Assembly (NCBI RefSeq): GCF_042100115.1
Contig: NC_091278.1
Span: 1,302,001-1,366,000 of the forward strand
Direction of reading: 5' to 3'
Length of the DNA: 64,000 nt
Source of the DNA: Alternaria dauci
Lineage: Eukaryota; Ascomycota; Dothideomycetes; Pleosporales; Pleosporaceae
Part shown: positions 43,051 through 53,100 of the stretch, in pieces
Numbering within the stretch: the first letter of the stretch is position 1
Layout of the letters: each line of letters starts with the position of its first letter
Notes under the pieces: model-generated
What the model was told of the DNA's origin: nothing
Database searches by the model: none
What the model saw: only the letters and a program-made list of their open reading frames with translations
Program-made: the position numbers and the translations under genes

Positions 43051-44982
43051 ATAGTATCTTATAGAACTACTTAGAATAATAGAGCCTAAGGTCTAAGACC
43101 CTTAATATAGGTACTATATAATAATAAGATACCTAATATATCTAACTCTAAGATAGAGGATAGCCTAAGTATTAAAGAACTTAGGAATCTTAGGTAGCTA
43201 GCTTATATCTAAGCTTAGTAGATAGCTAGAATATAAGATATAATTTATTAGCTTACTAGTTAGCTAATAGTTATACTTAATAAAAGATCCCCTACTATTA
43301 AAAAGCCTAAGATAGTAATACCTAAGAAATATAATAAAGGACAAGAAGAATTATATATATTCCTTACTTAAGTTAATCTCTGTTATAAATTTAATAAAGT
43401 CCTAAGTAACTAAGATAAGATCCTTATAGTAAGTATATATATAAAGAGATAAGCTTTAAACTAGATATAACCTTATATAAATAACTATCTACTAGATATA
43501 GAATACTAAGGAACTAGAGAAAAAACTAAAGCTATATTTACTAGTTAAAATAAATTTAAGTAAGAGATAGGATATATCTTTAAAGAAGTAGATACTTAAA
43601 ACTAAGCTAAAAAGAAGATTACTTACCTAAGGTAAACTATATTAGTATTAGTATATATAGTAGAATTTAAGTAACTATAAGTATAGATTAATTAAGATAA
43701 TATAGTACTTTAAATAGTATTTAAAGTAGGCCTTAAAGAAAATATTAAAGATAGCTTAGTATACTATAATAAGCTTAGAATACTATATACTTTAATTAAG
43801 CTAGCTATATATATAGATAATAGGCTTTAGGAATAGAATAACTAGAAGAAATACTTTTAACCTAACTTACTAAATATAAAGAAGTAATATAAAAGGTATA
43901 ATAAAGATAGTAATACTATTATAACTAGTAAGGTATAAGAAAAGCTTAAAAATAAAAAGACTTAAAGATAGAGATAGGATAGTCTCTCTAATAAAGAACG
44001 CTAAAAGTATTATAATAATAAAGTATATCTCTAATAAAGTAAGATAAGATATTTTACCTAAGACTATAAAGAAGAATAAATTAAGTAGGTAGCTATTAAG
44101 ATCTAAATAATTAGATAGGGTATACCTTACCTAGCTAAGATAGAGCTAGATAATAACTTAAGTAACCTAGACCTCTATAAGGAAGTATACTTAAAGGATA
44201 AAGAAGGCTATAAAATTATCCTAAGAGTTAAACTAGATAATAAAGTTCTTACTATAAACTAGCTAAGGAAAACTAACTAAAAGGTTAAAAGTACTATTAT
44301 AATAGAATAACTAGCTAATAACTAGTATTAAGTATATAGTAATAAGATATACTATACTTATAAATATATAGTTTATAAATAAATTATAATTACTAGCCTA
44401 AATACTAAAGAAATTAGGTATTAGGTAATATACTAATAACCCTACTTTAATAATCTAATAGCTAAGGTTAAGGACTAAGAAGCCTATAAAGAGGAAGATA
44501 CTAAGGATTATAAGGACTTATATTAATATAACTATAAGATAGATTATAAGTTTTATAAGTAAGATAAAAAGGAGTATAAGATAAACTAAGACTAATACTA
44601 TTACCTAAACCTCTAGGTAGATAAATATCTAGTAGATAACTACTACCTATATAAACTAAAGAAAGTAGAGATCTACTACTAACTTCTATAGATATAATAT
44701 AGGAATAGGTGTAACTTCTATTATAAGTAGCTTAAGGAAGTATATAAGGTAGATAACTATTATTATTATACCTTATTATTAAATATCTATAAGGTTATAA
44801 ACTATAAGATTTATAAGGCTAAGAAGGCTAAACTAAAGAAGAGGATTACTAGGGAGGAGATACCTTACTAGAATATTTATTAGAGCTTCTATTATAATAA
44901 TAGGTACTTAACGCACTATAGCTTAAAGAATAATATAGGCTATTTCCCTTAGTATAAAGGAAAGAGGTAGTTAAAAAACTAA
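43051..44982 (+). pseudogene. RIPed gag pseudogene of copy 3
   Basis: Collinear with intact Gag, but the start ATG has become ATA, and Trp, Gln and Arg codons have become stops throughout. The two zinc-knuckle regions are recognisable but Cys codons are changed. The slippery heptamer AAAAAAC is still present at 44973-44979, followed by TAA instead of TAG. Confidence 0.9.
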
Positions 44983-45840
44983 GATACTACTAGGGATAGG
45001 GTTACACTAGTAAAGGTAGTCCTAAAATAACCCTTAGGAAGGTATAAGATACTAATAGTTAGGTAAAGTAGTTACTTATAACTATATTTATATAAGGATA
45101 GAATATTAAGGCGCTTATAGATAGTAGGGCTATATAAATAATAATCTTACCTTAAGTAGTAGAGAAGTATAGAGTACCCTACTAGATTAAGAAGAATCTA
45201 GTACTAGTAGTACTAGCTAATAAAAAACCTATAGAATATAGAAATAGTATAATTTAGTTAGAAACTAAATTAATAAAGCTATAGATAGCTAGTATAGAAT
45301 ACTAAATAAATATTAATATAATAGAACTAGGAGGACTAGATATATTAATAGGTTATAATTAGCTAGATACCTATAACCCTACTATTAACTAGTAAAAATA
45401 GATAATACTTAGAAGAGAACTTATATATAAGGTTACTAGAGTATATAGAAGAGTAAGCCTAAAGGACTAGAGCTTAACCTAGGATAGGAGGTTTAGTAAG
45501 ATCTTACCTTATAAGATTAGAAGAATCTATAAGAAGGACCCTTAGTAAGTAGGAGTTATATAGATAAGATAAGTTATAACTATAAAGGAAGGACCCTTAC
45601 TACTAGAGATACTAAGAGAGTATTAGACTAATAAGTTTAGAGAACTCTTTAAGGAAAATAAAGCTATAGATCTAGTAGACTATTAGGATTAGGATTATAA
45701 GATTATCTTAGATAAAGGGGTAAAGTTAAGCCTAGGACTAATATATCCTATATTACCTAAGTATAATACTAAGCTAAGGGATTATATCTAGAAGAGTTTA
45801 AAGGAAGGATTTATCTAACTAGGATTAGACCTAATAGCCT

Positions 45841-45857
45841 TACCTATCTTATTTATA
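45841..45857 (+). repeat. Left 17-bp direct repeat of insertion 1
   Basis: TACCTATCTTATTTATA, present again at 46701-46717. It belongs to the RIPed pol sequence and appears duplicated around insertion 1. Confidence 0.8.
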
Positions 45858-46700
45858 ATTTCTTATTTTCTATAAGTAGGGGGGTATTATTCAAAATAAA
45901 ACTTTAAAAAAGTAAAAAGTAACTATCTCTCTACTTATTAGTTATAAAAGTTAATAAAAAAAGATAAAGTAATAACGCGATTTAAACGCTAAACTAATTA
46001 GTGTTTTAGGGTAGTAAAGCTCTAACATCTATATATAAAAACTAAAGTTAAAAAAAATTACTAAAGGTAACTAAAAAGACACCTATTAAACCTTAGTAGG
46101 CATAACAGGGATTACTAGTGTTAGCTAGTAATATGATTATAATATATTATAAAGGGAGGATATAGTATCTTTACTATAATTAAGCTTACCTAGAATTTTA
46201 TATATTTCTATATAAGCCTAGCTACTTCTAACCTTTATATTAATACTAACTTTAAGTATCCTACTATATATAATTAAATTATACTATATATAAATATATA
46301 TATTTCCTCTATATTATTCTCTAAAAGGTCTTTTATTATAGCCTAAAAACCTTAACTAAACTAGTACTAACTACTTACCTATATAGCTAGGCCTAGGTTT
46401 CCTACCTAAAGCCCCCCTAGTTAAGGAGAAAGATATAGCTAAATATAAGGAGCTTATAGCTATAGCGCCTATTAAGCTAAGCCTTACACCTAACCTCCTT
46501 AACCTTCTTCTACTATATCTATATCCTCCTCTCCTTAATAGTCTCTTCTATAATAATATTACTAATATAGGTGTTAATCTAATCCCTCTTAGATACTCTA
46601 CTATCCTAGAATATATAGTAGAACTCTAGTAATTACTTATCTAACTCGTCGCGGACTGCCTTAGGCGGCTCCTAGGTATATATAGGGCTAGTATATTATA
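45858..46700 (-). mobile_element. Insertion 1 in RIPed pol: X-related, LINE-like, 843 bp
   Basis: The left end, ATTTCTTATTTTCTATAAG followed by a G6 run, matches the A-rich terminus of family X read on the minus strand. Similarity continues about 420 bp, then the sequence differs from the X copies at 28-32 kb. An A-rich 3' tail with a 17-bp duplication suggests target-primed insertion. Moderately RIPed; a few CG-containing patches survive near 46650. Confidence 0.6.
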
Positions 46701-46729
46701 TACCTATCTTATTTATAAAAAAGCCTAAT
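46701..46729 (+). repeat. Overlapping right repeat of insertion 1 and left repeat of insertion 2
   Basis: 46701-46717 repeats the 17-mer of 45841-45857. 46715-46729 (ATAAAAAAGCCTAAT) is repeated at 48071-48085. The two repeats share ATA, so the second insertion landed at the very edge of the first one's duplicated target. Confidence 0.8.
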
Positions 46730-48070
46730 CCCCTCTGGGCCTTAGGGATGGGGCCTACAGTGTCATCTCATATTGCGTTGCCAAGAAATTTTGAAACTAA
46801 GCCTGAACTGTCCTAGCGTATTCAGAAGTCTCTTTTTGCCTATAACACCTCTCCGTCCATCCCCCACATCACGCCCAGCTGCACCGCCTCAACATCCCCA
46901 CTATCACGATCACTGCTAATACTACCTAGAGATTAAGCTCTATCGCATCGCAGCAATCACATTTCAAGAGCGCAAGCACCGCCGCTATCACGATCACAGT
47001 CACGGTCACAGTTACAATTACAATTACGATTACAATTACAATTCCCTTTAAGCGGCTACAAAGCCTATACATTACTATCGCCTAAACTCCTCCGCAGCCG
47101 CTGCGCACCCGAGTCCCATCGCGCCGTATCCCAAGCCTCCCGCGTCGTCGTCGTCGTTGTCGAATCGATCGTCAGCCGTACCTACTCGATACGATCACAA
47201 GATGGGGATGAGCTGGCCGAGGACCCACCACAGCCATCCATCGTAGTCCCCGCTCATGACCATCTTGACATACGCCTCTTGCTCTATCGTGAGCGTGCCC
47301 CCAGCCGCTATCATGTCACTCAGCTTCTCGATGCGAACGTTCTGCTCTACAGCAACAGATGACCTCGCTTCTGTGTTTATCCCGGTGCTGGCCAGCAAAG
47401 CGACGCTGCCCAGGCGAACAAGAGTCACGGCAAACGGGCCATCCGTGTGGAAGAGAATTTCATATTGGTCCTCAGTGGTATCATCCGACAAGTTCAGAGA
47501 GGAGAGGCAGGCGTCCAGGAAGGGGCTCAAGACACCATGAGGCTTGAGATCATCGTAGTTCAAGCTGATTTGATCCTTGGTGTACCAGTGCTTTGCGTCT
47601 GCGTCGGTGTCGACGTTGAGTGCCGTCTGCAACTCCAGGAATGGCCGCTCGACGCCCATGACGCGATCGCACGTCACAAGGCGCATGGTGTTGAAGAAGG
47701 TGTTTCTCTTTGGTGGTAAGCTTCGGGATGGAGTGTTGAAGTGGAAGTTGAGAAATGGAAATTTGAAGAGCCAGCAGTTGCTCAAATATTTCTTCATTCT
47801 CGAGTACCATGGTCGCGAGCCTGGATGCGAGCCATGGACCATGGTTTGAAAACTCCTCTTCCCCCCAAACTCCTCTTCTCCCCAACGTCGCCGCGACTTT
47901 CCAGAACCGCCTGAAGTTCAGGGCTTTGGCTTCAACCCATCTATTGTCGAATATATACAGCTGCATACAGTGAAACCAGGTGTTTGGGAAACACACCTTT
48001 ACCGCGATTTATCACAGTGTCTTTCAACAGTGTTGTGCTTGCGTCTTTTACCAGCACGTTTATCATTTGA
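46730..48070. mobile_element. Insertion 2: 1341-bp un-RIPed island with 15-bp flanking repeats
   Basis: Normal base composition inside RIPed DNA. Removing it and one copy of the 15-mer restores continuous gypsy pol sequence, so it is a true insertion. It carries one long ORF on the minus strand. No terminal inverted repeat, LTR or A-rich tail is visible. RIPed relatives of both ends lie at 27709-28240 and 30170-30495, so it is a repeated unit in this genome. Element class unknown. Confidence 0.7.
47195..47842 (-). CDS. Orphan ORF of the un-RIPed island, 215 residues
   Basis: I do not recognise the family. The frame starts MVHGSHPGSRPWY; inner Met starts at MKKYLSNCW and MRLVTCDRV are possible, and the better-structured part begins at the latter. 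From there the protein is acidic and mixed alpha/beta in look, with ISLNYDDLKPHGVLSPFL, YEILFHTDGPFAVTLVRLG and SGDYDGWLWWVLGQLIPI at the C-terminus. There is no signal peptide, zinc motif or transposase/RT signature. It is the only undamaged non-gypsy coding frame in the AT-rich region. The RIPed relative at 30.2 kb retains homology only over the start region. Confidence 0.55.
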   Translation of the reverse strand: MVHGSHPGSRPWYSRMKKYLSNCWLFKFPFLNFHFNTPSRSLPPKRNTFFNTMRLVTCDRVMGVERPFLELQTALNVDTDADAKHWYTKDQISLNYDDLKPHGVLSPFLDACLSSLNLSDDTTEDQYEILFHTDGPFAVTLVRLGSVALLASTGINTEARSSVAVEQNVRIEKLSDMIAAGGTLTIEQEAYVKMVMSGDYDGWLWWVLGQLIPIL

Positions 48071-48085
48071 ATAAAAAAGCCTAAT
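48071..48085 (+). repeat. Right 15-bp direct repeat of insertion 2
   Basis: ATAAAAAAGCCTAAT, identical to 46715-46729. It continues directly into RIPed pol sequence equivalent to the RT region of copy 1. Confidence 0.8.
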
Positions 48086-49462
48086 AGAAAGTAGTAACTA
48101 TATATTAACTTCTATTAGTTAAATAGTATTACTTAGAAGAATTAATATCCTTTACTACTAATTATAAAGCTTATAGATTAACGCTAAGGAGCTAAGTAGT
48201 TTATAAAGTTTAATAATTAGGAAGGATTTTACTAAATTAAGATTAAAGAGAGATATAAATAGATAATAGCTTTTAAGATAAAATATAGACTATTTAAATA
48301 TATAGTAATACCTTTTTAGTTAACGAATACCCTAGCTACATTTTAGTTAGTTATTAATAACGCCCTTTATAAATACCTTAGAATCTTTATTATAGTATAT
48401 ATTAATAATATACTAGTATATACTAGTAGGACACTAGAAGAATATATAGAATATATTAAGAAAGTACTAAGGAAGCTTAAGGAATATAAGCTATACCTAT
48501 AGCTAAGGAAGTGTAAATTCTATATAAAGGAAATAAAATACCTAAGCTTTATAATATCTATAGAGGGAGTAAAGATAAACCTAAAGAAGATAGTAGCTAT
48601 ATAAGAGTAGCTAATATCTAAAATAGTTAAGGATATATAATCCTTCCTAGGATTTATTAACTACTACTAGAAGTTTATTAAAGATTATTTAAAGATTACT
48701 ATACCTCTCTCTAAGATTATAAAGAAGGAAATTAGTTTTAAATAAAATAAAGAATATTAGGAGGCTTTTAATTAAATTAAGTAAATATTCCTTAAAGTAC
48801 CTATACTAAAGATATATAACTTAAAATAAGAAATATAAGTTAATACTAATATATTAAATTATATACTTAGAGCTATATTATTATAGTAGTACTTAGATAA
48901 AAAGTAAAGACTAGTATTCTACTACTTAAGGAAGTTCTCTAAAGTAGAACTTAACTATAATATTTATAATAAGGAGCTACTAGGAGTAGTTAATTCCTTT
49001 AAATAGTAGGAAGTCTATTTATTAAGACTACTATACTAGATTAAGGCTTTTACTAATTACTAGAACTTAGTAATATTTAAAACTATAAAGAAACTTAATT
49101 AATAATAAGTTTAATAAGTTAAGATACTAGCTTAGTTTAACTTTAAAATAACTTACTATACTAGAATACTTAATAGAGTAGTAGATACTTTAAGTAAGAG
49201 ATCTAACTTACGTAAAGAAAGTTATAAGGAACTATATAATACTATATTTAAGAAAATACCTAATAGTATACTATATTATAACTAGCTAGAACTAGCTAAG
49301 GTAGCTAAGGTAGCTAAGTAAGTAGAAACGCTTTAGTAGTAATAGTAGTAGAAAACTACTAGCTAGTAGTTTAAGCTAGATAAGAATAGCTCTAATAAAC
49401 TATTAGAAGATAAGTAAGAGTACTAAGATATAATTTAAAGTAATTAAATATATTATTATATA

Positions 49463-49603
49463 AGGTTTTACTATACTTCTTTAAGCTTAGTTTATACTAA
49501 GGTAAGTTAGGCTTAGGTGATAGTCTATAAGGTAAGATATAGAATAATTAGGTAGAAAAGAGTTATTATTATAACTAAGAGATAATTACTACTAATTCTA
49601 TAA
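49463..49603 (-). repeat. RIPed antisense LTR fragment truncated by gypsy copy 2
   Basis: Aligns to the reverse complement of the intact LTR from its GTGTAACA end up to AATTCTATAA, with RIP-type changes. It abuts the truncated pol of copy 3 on the left and is cut by the start of copy 2 at 49604. The rest of this LTR does not reappear beyond copy 2. Confidence 0.8.
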
Positions 49604-50079
49604 TGTTACACGGGGTTAGGCTATACTTCTCTAGGCTCGGTCCGTACTAAGGCGAGGTAGACTAAAGCGGTAGTCCGTGAGGTATCGTATGGAATGATCA
49701 GGTGGAAAAGAGTTATCGTTGTAACCAAAGGATAAACAATACCAATTCTATAAACGATAGAATAACTAGTTGACAATCTGTGTAAGAGATGAACTATTTG
49801 AGTTAACCACAACGAGTGTAATAATGAGATCCAACACATTCTTATACCCATTGCCATAGGTCCTGTCCTCCTTACCCTCCCTTCCAAGAGGGAGGCCTAG
49901 GAGGGCCGTGACCTCCCAATCCTCACTGGCCTCCCGGAGGCCAGGTCTTGGCGGGATGCCATTCCTGTCACGTGATCTGGGCCCCGCCCTAGATCCACTT
50001 TCGTCCATCGTGTCCGCCCGATGGTCTTCCTTCATGCGACCTGCATGAAAGGGAAGCAATTCCTTGTTACCTTGTAACA
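49604..50079 (-). repeat. 3' LTR of gypsy copy 2
   Basis: 476 bp. One difference from the copy-1 3' LTR that I see (GTGACAGG versus GTGAAAGG near 49968). The polypurine tract lies at 50080-50093 on the minus strand. Confidence 0.95.
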
Positions 50080-50135
50080 TTACCCCCCCTCTTAGGCGTA
50101 TCGTCTCGATACCCTGGATTATCGTTTTCCCGCGC

Positions 50136-53100
50136 CTAGTCCGGCGGCGGTGGTGGAGGTATAGCTACTCCGGTGGTGTCGTATCCTCTCTTTCCTCTTT
50201 TCCTCACTTTCCCTGACCATGCCCAAGGTTCAGACTTCTCGACGCGTCCGTACCCAGAACTCGACTCAACAGCGCCAGGCTCGTGCTGACCGTATCCGCC
50301 AACAAGGGAACGAGATGACCTTTCGTTGCAAGCGGTGTGAGGAGAAGAATCTTCGTTGTTTCGTGGACACTGCCTCTGGGCAGTGTGCGGGCTGTATTTC
50401 GGTGAAAGCTGAGTGTAGCTTATTTGTGACTGAGGAAGAGTGGGAGAAGGTTGAGGCTGAAAAGCGCGAGAAGCGCTTGGCGCTTCTTCGAGCTGAGGCC
50501 GAGGTCGCTCAACTTCGGCTGGAAGTGGCAGAGACTGAGGCGCGAGAGCGAGCATTCGCTGATCGAGATCACGCCATTTTGAGTCTTCAGGATCGCGCGA
50601 AAGAGCAAGCCGAGGGGAACTCTGCCCCTGGTACGGACTTTCAACCAACTGAACCATCGCTACCCGGACTGTCGACTGACTTGGGCTGGTTGCAGGATGA
50701 CGCTTCTTTCGATCCTTTTTCTGAATTCTTTTCTTCCCTTGAGGACCCGGTCCTCCCTTCTCTGGGTGTTTCCGATGGTACTCACGTACCTGTGACTTGC
50801 AGTTCGTCAAATTTTCTTTTGGTTCCCAAGTGTTCTGGCTCTCTGGCCATCCTAGCCACTTGACCAAGTATTTCCACTGACGACCGATTTTCCGCAGGTC
50901 CCTGATTTCTTCGACCTCGTACTCATCGTCTTCGAGCTCTATGTCGGTAGCTAGCTCGGCATCTGGAGGTGCTCTTTCCAGGAGTTTCTTGTGAAAGACA
51001 GGGTGGATGCGCATGCCTGGTGGGAGTTGGAGTTTGTAGTTTACGTTACCCATTTCCTCTAGAACCTCGAATGGTCCTATTCGGAGGTTGTCCAGTTTCT
51101 TGCTTGGTCGCTTAGTTTTCAAGTTCTGACGTGACAGGAAAACTTTGTCCCCCTTCTTAAAGGTTGGTCCCTCAATCCTTTGCTTATTAGCCGCCTTGGC
51201 TGTCGTGAGGTTCCTATGAGCTATGTTCTTGCTCAATTCTTCGTGCAGTCCTCGCATCAAGCGGGCTTTGTCGTCTGCACCTACTGCGATACTCTCTATA
51301 TCTTTTGGATCTCGATGAGCAACCGGCTCATATCCGTAATTCGCGTAGTGTGGTGAGTACTTAGTCGTCGCAGACCTAGTACTATTGTAGGCCAATTGTG
51401 CTGTCGGCAAGAGTTCAACCCAATTGTCTTGCAGCTTGTTGGCGTACATCCTCAGATACTGTTCCAGTGTCTGGTTCGTTCGTTCCGTCTGGCCATCTGT
51501 TTCGGGGTGGAAGCTAGTCGATAGTTTCTTCTTCACACCCAGCTTTGCCAGGAATGTGTTCCAATACTTGGAAGTGAACAGTTTATCACGATCGGTGATG
51601 AATTCTTCAGGTATCCCATGTTCTGACATAAGTGCCTTGCTGACCTCATACGCGCATTCTTCTGCCGTAATGGTTTCTTCCGTGGGCACAAACTTTGCTC
51701 CTTTCGTGTGACGACACACGATGACTAGGACTGTGTCGCATAATCTTCCGGATCCTGGTTCTAACGACTTCGGGAGCTTCACTATGAAGTCCATTGTTAC
51801 GCTGCTCCATGGTCTCGTTGGTGGCGGTAAGGGTTGTAACAGGCCATAGGGCTTATGTCTCTTGGGTTTGTTCTGATGACAAGCCAAACAGTTGCCTAGG
51901 ACGTCCTGCACCTTCGCTCGCAAGCGTGGTATCGCAAACACCTTTGATAGTCGCCTGACCATTTCTTCTAGCGATGCATGTCCATACTCTGGGGACTCAT
52001 GCAGTTCCTTGATGAGACTCGATCTCATGTGTGGGGGTACATATGTTCGATCGCTTCGAATCATATCTCGGTACTCTCGCTCGTCTTGTAACAGTTCGTC
52101 GGAGCCGTTCTCGTCAGGCTCGAACTGCCAGCTGGCCGCTCTCTGCTGCCACTGCTGCTGAAGTGTTTCTACCCGCTCGGCCACCTTAGCTATCTTAGCT
52201 AGTTCCGGCTGGTTGTAACGTAGTGTGCCATCAGGCATCTTCTTGAACATGGCGTCATGTGGTTCCTTATGATTTTCCTCGCGTAAGTCGGATCTCCTGC
52301 TTAAAGCATCCGCAGCTCCGTTGAGCGTTCCAGCGCGGTGAGTTATCTTGAAGTCGAACTGAGCTAGCATCTCAGCCCATCGGACTTGTCGTCGGTTGAG
52401 TTTCTTCGTTGTCATGAAACCTGCCAAGTTCTGGTGATCGGTAAAAACCTCGATCTGGTGTGGTAGTCCTAGCAAATAGACTTCCCACTGTTCAAAGGCA
52501 TCGACTACTCCTAGTAGCTCCTTATCGTGAACGTCGTAGTTTAGTTCTGCTCCAGAGAACTTTCTTGAGTGGTAGAACACTGGTCTCCACTTTTTGTCTG
52601 GGCACTGCTGCGACAATACAGCTCCGAGTGCATAATCTGACGCGTCGGTCTCGACTCGCGTCTCTCGCTTTGGGTCGTACATCTCTAGTACTGGTGCCTC
52701 GAGGAATATCTGCTTGATTCGATCAAAAGCCTCCTGATGTTCCTCGTTCCATTTGAAACCAACTTCCTTCTTCGTGATCTCGGAGAGAGGTGTTGTGATC
52801 TTTGAGTAATCCTTGATGAACTTCCGGTAGTAGTTGGCAAATCCTAGGAAGGATTGCACGTCCTTGACTGTTTTGGGCGTTGGCCATTCCTGTACAGCCG
52901 CTGTCTTCTTTGGGTTCATCTTCACCCCCTCTGTGGATATTATGAAGCCTAGGTATTCCGTTTCCTTCGTGTGAAATTCGCACTTCCCCGGCTGCAGGTA
53001 CAGCTTGTATTCCTTAAGCTTCCTGAGCACTTTCTTGACATGTTCCACATGTTCTTCTAGCGTCCCGCTAGAGTATACCAGCACATCGTCGATGTACGCT

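Larger units (their letters stand above)
42497..49462 (+). mobile_element. RIP-inactivated gypsy copy 3, 3'-truncated and interrupted
   Basis: Aligns over its length to intact copy 1: LTR 42497-42986, gag 43051-44982, then pol. RIP has turned most CpA/TpG-type sites to TpA. Pol is interrupted at 45858-48070 by two insertions and stops at the position equivalent to about 37345 in copy 1 (before the integrase zinc motif), where an antisense LTR fragment begins. Clearly an older integration of the same family. Confidence 0.9.
44985..49462 (+). pseudogene. RIPed, truncated and interrupted pol pseudogene of copy 3
   Basis: Collinear with protease through RNase H of intact Pol, with dense stops. 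Protease and first RT part are before 45857; RT continues from 48071. The equivalent of YIDD reads as Asn-rich after G-to-A changes. Sequence ends before the integrase zinc motif, so integrase, chromodomain and the antisense ORF region are absent in this copy. Confidence 0.85.

Noticed and set aside
39782..49603. Inversion between the two inverted gypsy copies as the cause of missing target duplications
   Set aside because: After a virtual inversion, ACTAT should pair with TTATA and CTAAG with GCTAT; neither matches. Both flanks of copy 1 also already belong to one X element in one orientation.
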